NCBI RefSeq assembly: GCF_030687835.1
Contig: NZ_CP117449.1
Span: forward strand, 2,294,001-2,358,000
Direction of reading: 5' to 3'
From: Pseudomonas hefeiensis
Lineage (GTDB): Bacteria > Pseudomonadota > Gammaproteobacteria > Pseudomonadales > Pseudomonadaceae
Length of the DNA: 64,000 bases
Under the pieces are notes generated by a model. The model had not been told where the DNA came from. It made no database searches and was given only the letters and a program-made list of their open reading frames with translations. Position 1 is the stretch's first letter, and each line of letters begins with the position of its first letter. The position numbers and the translations under genes are program-made. Below are positions 57,416 to 64,000 of the stretch, piece after piece.

Positions 57416-58750
57416 ATGTTCATTCGTACTCGCAAGCATCAGGACGCCTTGCACGAAATCCAGGCCAGGCAGGCTATTCTCGAAGCCGAACGGACGGCCT
57501 TGCAGCATTGCATGGCAATCATCGAGTTCACTCCTACGGGCGAGGTGCTCGACGTCAGCCCGGCTTTTTTGAAAATGATGGGTTATTCACTCAGCGAAAC
57601 CCTTGGTCAGCATCATTCGATGTTTTGTGAGCCTGCCTATTCACGCAGTGCCGAATGCTCAGCGTTATGGCAACAACTGGGGCAAGGCTACTCTGCCGAC
57701 AGCCAGTTTCTGCATTTGCGCCGTGATGGAAGCTGGCTGTGGGTGCAAGCAAGCTACGCCCCTGTGCTGGATCAAGATGCAAAGGTGCAGCGCATCATCT
57801 TGATCGTTCGCGATATCAACGAGCGGGTGTTGCGCGCCCAGGCCGAAACCAGCTTCATGCAAGCGATTGACCGCTCCATGGCGGTTATCGAATTTGATCT
57901 GAGCGGTCAGGTCGTGAATGCCAACGCGAATTTCATGGGCGTCATGGGGTACCGCCTGCAAGAGATTCGGGGCCAGCATCATCGGATTTTCTGCAAGCCA
58001 AGCGAGGTTCAGAGCGAGGCCTATCGTGGCTTCTGGGCCGGGCTCAATCGCGGAGAATACAAGACCGGCCTTTTCGAACGCGTCGACAATCGAGGCGCGA
58101 CTGTCTGGCTGCAGGCTACCTACAATCCGCTTTACGATGCGCGGGGGCGTTTGTATGGGGTGGTCAAGTTCGCCACTGACAGCACTCGCGAAGTCGAGCA
58201 GCGCCAAAGTGAATCAAAAGCGGCGGGACTGGCTTTCGAGACATCCCGGCAGACCGATGAGCAAACCCGGCTCGGCACGTGTGTGGTTCAGCAAACCGTT
58301 ACGGTGGTGCAAAGCATCGCCGATGAGCTTCAACAGGTGTCAGCCGGGATAGGTGCCCTGAGCGTGCAGTCAGAAGAAATCGGCAGCATCGTTGATGCCA
58401 TCCGGGGCATCGCCGAACAGACCAATCTGCTTGCCCTCAATGCAGCCATCGAAGCGGCTCGCGCCGGGGAGCAGGGACGCGGCTTCGCGGTGGTGGCCGA
58501 TGAGGTGCGCAATCTGGCGCGACGTACAAGCCAGTCAACCGTGGCCATTACTCAGGTCGTCGCCAAGAACCGTGAATTGGCCAGGCAAGCGGTGAGCAGC
58601 ATGCAATCGAGCACGCTCAAGGCAGAGCAGGGCGTGAAACTGGCTAACCAGGCCGGCACTGTCATTCTGGATATTCATCGAGGCGCGCAGCAGGTTGTGG
58701 AGGTGATGGGTGAATTCGCTCAAGCGCTGGATCAACGACGTGGTGCCTGA
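57416..58750 (+). CDS. BdlA-like soluble chemoreceptor, two PAS domains plus MCP signalling domain
   Basis: 444 residues, no membrane span. PAS 1 about residues 25-125 ([29 protein letters not shown]), PAS 2 about 150-255 ([29 protein letters not shown]), each with the repeated QHH-x-x-FC phrase, then a shortened MCP domain (280-444) whose tip [32 protein letters not shown] interacts with CheA/CheW. The pattern is that of P. aeruginosa BdlA, a biofilm-dispersal sensor. GGGAG lies before the ATG at 57416. Redox (heme or FAD) sensing is possible. Convergent with the transporter operon. Confidence 0.9.
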   Translation: MFIRTRKHQDALHEIQARQAILEAERTALQHCMAIIEFTPTGEVLDVSPAFLKMMGYSLSETLGQHHSMFCEPAYSRSAECSALWQQLGQGYSADSQFLHLRRDGSWLWVQASYAPVLDQDAKVQRIILIVRDINERVLRAQAETSFMQAIDRSMAVIEFDLSGQVVNANANFMGVMGYRLQEIRGQHHRIFCKPSEVQSEAYRGFWAGLNRGEYKTGLFERVDNRGATVWLQATYNPLYDARGRLYGVVKFATDSTREVEQRQSESKAAGLAFETSRQTDEQTRLGTCVVQQTVTVVQSIADELQQVSAGIGALSVQSEEIGSIVDAIRGIAEQTNLLALNAAIEAARAGEQGRGFAVVADEVRNLARRTSQSTVAITQVVAKNRELARQAVSSMQSSTLKAEQGVKLANQAGTVILDIHRGAQQVVEVMGEFAQALDQRRGA

Positions 58751-58762
58751 GCGAACCCGGGA

Positions 58763-60337
58763 TTACTGCGGCTGCGCCGCCGCCAACAACTCCTTGGTAT
58801 ACGGATGCTGGGGCGCGTCGAACACTTCATGGCTGGCGCCGTGTTCCACCACTTTACCGTCCTTGATCACGATCATGTCGTGGGCCAGGGCGCGGACCAC
58901 CGCCAGGTCATGGCTGATGAACAGGTAGGTCAGGCCATGCTTTTCCTGGAGCTGGCGGAGCAGGGCGACCACTTGCTTTTGCACGGTGCGGTCCAGGGCT
59001 GAGGTCGGTTCGTCCAGCAGAATCAGGGCCGGCTTGAGCACCAGCGCCCGAGCGATGGCGATGCGTTGGCGCTGGCCGCCGGAGAATTCGTGGGGGTAGC
59101 GGTGGCGGCTCTGCGGGTCGAGGCCGACTTCCTGCAGTGCCTGGATCACCTGCGCTTCGCACTGCTCGGAACTGGACGAGCTGTGGACCTCAAGGCCCTC
59201 GCTGATGATCTGCTGCACCGACATGCGGGGGCTGAGGCTGCCGAACGGGTCCTGGAACACCACCTGCATCTGCTTGCGCCACGGTCGCAGGTCTTTCTGT
59301 GACAGATGATCGAGGGCTTGTCCCTGGAAGCGGATGCTGCCTTCGGACTCGATCAGTCGCAGGATCGCCTGGCCGAGAGTGGATTTGCCGGAACCGGATT
59401 CGCCGACGATGCCCAGGGTCTTGCCGCGTTGGATCGTCAGGCTGATGCCGTCCACAGCGTGCAAGTATTCCTTGCGCCGGAACAGACCGCCGCCCAGGGC
59501 AAAGCTGACGCGCAAATCCTGCACTTGCAAGACGTCTTCGCGTTCATCACGGGGCGGGGCTTCGCCTTCCGGCTCGGCGTGCAGCAACTCGCAGCTGTAG
59601 GGATGCTTCGGCGCGCTGAAGAGTGTTTCGCACGGCGCCTGTTCGACGATTTCCCCAGCCTTCATTACGCACACCCGTTGCGCGATGCTGCGCACCAGGT
59701 TCAGGTCGTGGCTGATCAACAGCAGTGACATGCCGAGTCGTTGCTGCAGGGACTTGAGCAGCAGCAGAATCTTGCGCTGCACCGTCACGTCGAGCGCGGT
59801 GGTCGGTTCGTCGGCAATCAACAGTTCCGGTTCGCAGGCCAGGGCCATGGCAATCATCACCCGCTGTCGTTGGCCGCCGGAGAGTTGGTGCGGGTAAGCC
59901 TTGAGCCGTTCGGTGGGTTTCTGGATGCCCACCAGGGCCAGCAACTCCAGAATGCGCTGGCGCGCCGCCTTGCCACCCAGGCCCTTGTGCAGCATCAGGG
60001 TTTCACCAATCTGCTTTTCGACGCTGTGCAGCGGGTTCAGCGACGTCATCGGCTCCTGGAAAATCATTGCGATCCGGTCCCCTCGCAGTTCGCGCAGGAC
60101 CTTGGCCTCGGCGCCCACCAGTTCCTGGCCGCGATAGCGGATGCTGCCGGTGGTATGGCTGCCGGTTTGCGGCAGCAATTGCGGGATCGAATGGGCCGTT
60201 ACCGACTTGCCGGAGCCGGACTCACCCACCAGGGCCAGGCATTCGCCGGGGCGGATGTCCAGGCACAGGTTGCGCACCACGGTTTGGTCGTTGAAGGCCA
60301 CGCTCAAGTCGCGGATTTCGATCAGGTTGTCGCTCAT
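58763..60337 (-). CDS. Peptide ABC transporter ATP-binding protein, YejF/NppD-type (fused double ATPase)
   Basis: 524 residues with two ABC ATPase domains in one chain. First half: [34 protein letters not shown]. Second half: [38 protein letters not shown]. Length and fusion match YejF. Start taken as the ATG at 60337 ([15 protein letters not shown]); an ATG at 60355 is possible. Last gene of yejABEF-type operon; cell import of peptide-like compounds is the family role. Ends 13 bases from the convergent chemoreceptor gene. Confidence 0.95.
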   Translation of the reverse strand: MSDNLIEIRDLSVAFNDQTVVRNLCLDIRPGECLALVGESGSGKSVTAHSIPQLLPQTGSHTTGSIRYRGQELVGAEAKVLRELRGDRIAMIFQEPMTSLNPLHSVEKQIGETLMLHKGLGGKAARQRILELLALVGIQKPTERLKAYPHQLSGGQRQRVMIAMALACEPELLIADEPTTALDVTVQRKILLLLKSLQQRLGMSLLLISHDLNLVRSIAQRVCVMKAGEIVEQAPCETLFSAPKHPYSCELLHAEPEGEAPPRDEREDVLQVQDLRVSFALGGGLFRRKEYLHAVDGISLTIQRGKTLGIVGESGSGKSTLGQAILRLIESEGSIRFQGQALDHLSQKDLRPWRKQMQVVFQDPFGSLSPRMSVQQIISEGLEVHSSSSSEQCEAQVIQALQEVGLDPQSRHRYPHEFSGGQRQRIAIARALVLKPALILLDEPTSALDRTVQKQVVALLRQLQEKHGLTYLFISHDLAVVRALAHDMIVIKDGKVVEHGASHEVFDAPQHPYTKELLAAAQPQ

Positions 60338-60364
60338 CTCAGGGTTCCGCTTCATGGCCGTGGA

Positions 60365-61387
60365 TCAGGATCGGGGGTCGAACGCATCGCGCAACGCCTC
60401 GCCAATGAACACCAGCAGAGAAAGAATCAGCGCCAGGGTGAAGAACGCCGTCAGGCCCAGCCACGGCGCTTGCAGGTTCTGTTTGCCCTGGCCGATCAGC
60501 TCCCCCAGCGACGCGCTGCCCGCCGGCATGCCGAAGCCGAGGAAGTCCAGAGCGGTGAGGGTGGAAATGGCCCCGGTGAGGATGAACGGCAGATAACTCA
60601 GGGTGGCGTTCATCGCGTTGGGCAGGATATGTCGCACGATCACTTTGCGGTCGGACAGGCCCAGGGCTCTGGCGGCCTTGACGTATTCAAGGTTGCGCCC
60701 GCGCAGGAACTCGGCGCGCACCACATCCACCAGGGCCAGCCAGGAAAACAGCGCCATGATTCCCAGCAGCCACCAGAAATTGGGCTCGACGAAGCCGGAC
60801 AGAATAATCAGCAGATAGAGTACCGGCAGCCCGGACCAGACCTCCAGCAGACGTTGCCCCAGCAGGTCCACCCAGCCGCCGTAATAACCCTGCAACGCAC
60901 CGGCGGTGATGCCGATCAGGGCGCTGATGGCGGTCAGGGCCAGGGCGAACAGAATCGACACCCGTGCCCCGAATATCACCCGGGCCAGCACGTCCCGGGC
61001 CTGGTCATCGGTGCCCAGCCAGTTCACTGAGGAGGGTGGGCTTGGGGTCGGCTGGTTCAGATCGTAGTTGGGTGTGTCGTCGCTGAACGGGATCGGCGGG
61101 AACAGCAGCCAGCCGCCGTCCTTGTGGATCAGATCCTGCACGTAGCTGCTGCGGTAATCGGCCTGGAACGGCAACTGCCCGCCAAACTCCTGTTCGGTGT
61201 AGCGCTTGAACACCGGGAAATACAGCGAGCCTTGGTAACTCACCAGCAGCGGCTTGTCGTTGGCGATCAATTCGCCGCCCAGGGTCAGCATGAACAGGCC
61301 GATGAACAGCCACAGCGACCACCAACCTCGGCGGTTCTTCTTGAAGCGTTCAAAACGCCGACGGCCCAAGGGTGACAACTTGAACAT
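60365..61387 (-). CDS. Peptide ABC transporter permease, YejE/NppC-type
   Basis: 340 residues, DppC-family permease, about six spans, with the YejE-typical N-terminus (FKLSPLGRRRFERFKKNRRGWWSLWLF) and a periplasmic loop between spans 1 and 2 that is longer than in DppC (LISYQGSLYFPVFKRYTEQEFGGQLPF-type region). EAA-loop around ARALGLSDRKVIVRHILPNAMNA. Its ATG at 61387 shares a base with the yejB stop (TGATG). Confidence 0.95.
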   Translation of the reverse strand: MFKLSPLGRRRFERFKKNRRGWWSLWLFIGLFMLTLGGELIANDKPLLVSYQGSLYFPVFKRYTEQEFGGQLPFQADYRSSYVQDLIHKDGGWLLFPPIPFSDDTPNYDLNQPTPSPPSSVNWLGTDDQARDVLARVIFGARVSILFALALTAISALIGITAGALQGYYGGWVDLLGQRLLEVWSGLPVLYLLIILSGFVEPNFWWLLGIMALFSWLALVDVVRAEFLRGRNLEYVKAARALGLSDRKVIVRHILPNAMNATLSYLPFILTGAISTLTALDFLGFGMPAGSASLGELIGQGKQNLQAPWLGLTAFFTLALILSLLVFIGEALRDAFDPRS

Positions 61388-62445
61388 CAGGCGTTCCTCG
61401 CGGCGAAGTCGATACGCGGGTCCACCAGGGTGTAGCACAGGTCGCCGATGAGTTTGATCAGCAAACCGAACAGCGTGAAGATGAACAGCGAGCCGAACAC
61501 CACCGGGTAGTCCCGGGACACCGCGGCCTCATAGCTCATGCGTCCCAGGCCATCGAGGGAGAAGATCACCTCGATCAGCAAGGAGCCGGCGAAAAACACG
61601 CTGATGAACGCCTGGGGAATCCCCGACACCACCAGCAGCATTGCATTGCGGAACACGTGGCCATACAGCACGCGCCGTTCGCTCATGCCCTTGGCCCGCG
61701 CGGTGACCACGTACTGGCGGGTGATTTCATTGAGGAACGAGTTCTTGGTCAGGATCGTCAAGGTGGCGAAACCGCCGATCACCAGCGAGGTGACCGGCAG
61801 TACCAGGTGCCAGAAGTAATCGGTGATCTTGCCCAGTGTCGACAGCGACTCGAAGTTGTCCGACACCAGCCCGCGCACCGGAAACCAGTTCAGCGACGTG
61901 CCGCCGGCAAACACCACGATCAGGAACATGGCGAACAGGAACGCCGGCATGGCATAGCCGATGATTATTGCCGTGCTGCTCCACACGTCGAAGGCCGAAC
62001 CATGGCGCACGGCCTTGCGGATGCCCAGGGGAATCGACACCAGGTAGGTGATCAGCGTGGCCCAGAGCCCGAGGGAAATGGTCACCGGCATCTTTTCCAG
62101 GATCAGGTCGGTCACCGTGGCGCCGCGAAAGAAGCTCTTGCCGAAGTCCAGCCGCGCGTAGCTGCTGAGCATCAACCACAAACGCTCGTGGGCCGGTTTG
62201 TCGAAGCCGTATTGTTTTTCGATGTCCTTGATCAGCTGTGGATCGAGGCCGCGACTGGCTCGCGAACTGCCGGTCATGGCATTGCCCGAGCTGCCGACGC
62301 TGGCGCCGCCGATGCCTTGCAAATGGGCGATGGCCTGTTCCACCGGCCCGCCCGGAGCGGCCTGCACGATGACGAAATTCACCAGCAGGATGATCACCAG
62401 CGTCGGAATGATCAGCAGCAAGCGCCGCGCGATATAGGCCCACAT
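61387..62445 (-). CDS. Peptide ABC transporter permease, YejB/NppB-type
   Basis: 352 residues, DppB-family permease: [37 protein letters not shown], six spans, EAA loop in [31 protein letters not shown]. The insert after [12 protein letters not shown] is typical of YejB. The ATG at 62445 shares a base with the yejA stop (TGATG), so the whole operon is translationally coupled. Confidence 0.95.
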   Translation of the reverse strand: MWAYIARRLLLIIPTLVIILLVNFVIVQAAPGGPVEQAIAHLQGIGGASVGSSGNAMTGSSRASRGLDPQLIKDIEKQYGFDKPAHERLWLMLSSYARLDFGKSFFRGATVTDLILEKMPVTISLGLWATLITYLVSIPLGIRKAVRHGSAFDVWSSTAIIIGYAMPAFLFAMFLIVVFAGGTSLNWFPVRGLVSDNFESLSTLGKITDYFWHLVLPVTSLVIGGFATLTILTKNSFLNEITRQYVVTARAKGMSERRVLYGHVFRNAMLLVVSGIPQAFISVFFAGSLLIEVIFSLDGLGRMSYEAAVSRDYPVVFGSLFIFTLFGLLIKLIGDLCYTLVDPRIDFAARNA

Positions 62446-64000
62446 CAATGCCGCCCTCCAGGGGAGCCGCGCTTGATGCGTTCGGCGGCCATCTGCTCGT
62501 TGGTCAGCGGTGTGGTGCTCATTTCCCACCAACTCTCGATGGCTTCGTCATTACTGGCCTGCACTTTTGGTCTGCCAAAGCGGTTCCACCAGACGGTCGA
62601 GCTGCCCGGCGGGTAATAGTTGGGGATCCAGTAATAATTCCATTGCAGCACCCGGTCGAGAGCGTGGGCATGGCGGAGCATGTCGCGCTGGGTGGTGGCT
62701 TTGACCAGACCGTCGATCAGGGTGTCAACGGCGGGGTTCTGCAGGGCCATGTAGTTGTTGGCGCCCGGATCGTTGGCCGCCGCCGAGCCAAAATAGTTGT
62801 AAAGCTCCATGCCCGGCGAGGTGCTGACGGGATAGCCGGTGATGATCATGTCGTAGTCGCGACTCATCAGGCGATTGACGTACTGGGAGGCATCGATGCG
62901 CCGGATGTTCATGTCGATGCCGATCTGTGCCAGCGTGCGCTTGTAGGGCAGCAACAGCCGGTCGAGACCGTTCTGGCTGATCAGGAACGTGAAGCTCAGC
63001 GGTTCCCCCTCGGCATTGACCAGGCGGTCGCCATCGGGTTTCCAGCCGGCCTGTTGCAGCAGCGCCAGGGCTTGCAGTTGTTTGTCACGGATCACGCCGC
63101 TGCCGTCGGTTTTCGGCGCGTGAAATACCTGGGTGAAGACTTCCTCGGGCACTTTTGCGCGCAACGGCTCGAGAATCGCCAGTTCGTCGGCATCAGGCAG
63201 TTGCCGGGCGGCCAGGTCGGTGTTGGAGAAAAAGCTCTGCTGGCGCACATAGAGGTTGCGCATCATCTGGCGGTTGCTCCACTCGAAATCCCAGAGCATG
63301 GCCAGGGCCTGGCGGACACGACGATCCTGGAACTGCGGTTTTTGCAGGTTGAACACGAAACCCTGGGCCGTTTGGGGCGCCTCGGTGGCCAGATGGGCCT
63401 TTTGCAGACGGCCATCATGCAGGGCCGGACTGTCATAGCCGATGGAATAACCGGTGGCGGAGAACTCGCGGTTGTAGTCGTAGGCGCCGCCACGCAAGAC
63501 CTGGCGCGCTACATCGGTGTCACCGAAATACTCGATGCTGAAATGATCGAAATTGTAGAGCCCGCGACTGACTGGCAGATCCTTGCCCCACCAGTTGGCG
63601 TTGCGCTCGAAGGTGATGCTGCGTCCCGAGTCGATCCGGCCCACCCGATAGGGGCCACTGCCCAGCGGGGCTTCGTAGCCGCCTCCACTGGCAAAGTCGC
63701 GGGTTTTCCACCAGTGCTCGGGAAAAACCGGCAGTGTGGCGATGTCCAGCGGCAGGGTGCGGCTTTCGTTGTTCTTGAAATCGAAGCGGACGGTGCGCTC
63801 GGATTCCACTTCGACGCCTTTGACGGCTGCGAACTGGGTGCGATATCGCAGACTACCCTGGGTCATCAACAGCTCGAAGGTGTAGCGCACGTCCTCGGCG
63901 GTGATGGGCTTGCCATCGGCAAACCGGGCCTTGGGATTGAGGTAGAAGCGCAAGGACAGGCCATCGTCGGCGCGTTCCATCTTCTGCGCCACCAGGCCAT
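62445..64000 (-). CDS. Peptide ABC transporter substrate-binding protein, YejA/NppA-type (partial)
   Basis: The C-terminal 517 residues or so of an SBP_bac_5-family protein; the N-terminus and signal peptide lie beyond the right edge, and the ATG near 63992 is internal. Family phrases: [74 protein letters not shown]. First gene of the operon visible here. In P. aeruginosa the Npp system, related to Yej, imports peptidyl nucleosides; a second binding protein gene may lie upstream. Confidence 0.93.
   Translation of the reverse strand, partial: GLVAQKMERADDGLSLRFYLNPKARFADGKPITAEDVRYTFELLMTQGSLRYRTQFAAVKGVEVESERTVRFDFKNNESRTLPLDIATLPVFPEHWWKTRDFASGGGYEAPLGSGPYRVGRIDSGRSITFERNANWWGKDLPVSRGLYNFDHFSIEYFGDTDVARQVLRGGAYDYNREFSATGYSIGYDSPALHDGRLQKAHLATEAPQTAQGFVFNLQKPQFQDRRVRQALAMLWDFEWSNRQMMRNLYVRQQSFFSNTDLAARQLPDADELAILEPLRAKVPEEVFTQVFHAPKTDGSGVIRDKQLQALALLQQAGWKPDGDRLVNAEGEPLSFTFLISQNGLDRLLLPYKRTLAQIGIDMNIRRIDASQYVNRLMSRDYDMIITGYPVSTSPGMELYNYFGSAAANDPGANNYMALQNPAVDTLIDGLVKATTQRDMLRHAHALDRVLQWNYYWIPNYYPPGSSTVWWNRFGRPKVQASNDEAIESWWEMSTTPLTNEQMAAERIKRGSPGGRH

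Overview
The window is a high-GC chromosomal segment of a Pseudomonas of the fluorescens complex. I base this on gene content (lexA2-imuA-imuB-dnaE2 mutasome, cti isomerase, B12-regulated cobW-cobN, HbcR-type 3-hydroxybutyrate locus) and on the very frequent REP palindromes of the type GTGGGAGCGGGCTTGCTCGCG between genes. No rRNA, tRNA, CRISPR array or prophage was seen. The only complete mobile element is one IS110-family insertion sequence.

Layout. 0-2.2 kb: a GMC oxidoreductase (cut by the left edge) divergent from a LysR regulator. 2.2-8.0 kb: the SOS mutagenesis operon lexA2-imuA-imuB-dnaE2, tightly coupled and with a perfect LexA2-type operator at its start. 8.1-10.3 kb: a hybrid sensor kinase gene broken by two single-base insertions. 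10.3-13.9 kb: small proteins, DUF4142, YdcH-like, LysR, SCP2 and phosphatase genes. 14.1-18.3 kb: sohB, DUF934-cysI (sulfite reduction), a 37-residue membrane peptide and DUF2970. 18.4-25.2 kb: metH, cti, nfuA. 25.3-26.5 kb: the IS110 element, inserted in a REP. 26.6-36.3 kb: cobalamin genes. Two B12 riboswitches sit back to back; one leads cbtB-cbtA-cobE (and probably cobM) leftward, the other leads cobW-cobN rightward, followed by ChlI-like and ChlD-like chelatase partners. The B12-dependent methionine synthase lies about 5 kb away. 36.5-39.3 kb: PLD-like protein, RelBE-type toxin-antitoxin, thioredoxin-like protein. 39.5-46.3 kb: an ABC importer with RidA, an IclR regulator, a PLP-dependent ammonia-lyase/aldolase-family enzyme and 2-keto-3-deoxygluconate kinase; I propose it is a D-glucosaminate catabolic cluster. 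46.4-50.5 kb: parvulin, an intact hybrid kinase paralogous to the broken one, and a PilU-type ATPase. 50.7-56.8 kb: aacS-hbdH-gntP with a sigma-54 activator (HbcR-like), for 3-hydroxybutyrate/acetoacetate use. 57.0-58.8 kb: a TIGR02450 small protein and a BdlA-like soluble double-PAS chemoreceptor. 58.8-64.0 kb: a Yej/Npp-type peptide ABC transporter whose binding-protein gene runs off the right edge.

The most notable signal is in the IS110 left end. A stem-closed loop carries two short segments matching the left and right halves of the REP sequence in which the element sits, in the strand arrangement expected of a bridge-RNA target-binding loop. Other observations are a 15-bp tandem array grown from the head of a REP, concentric nested palindromes of different repeat families, and duplicated TGTACA promoter motifs before two adjacent genes.
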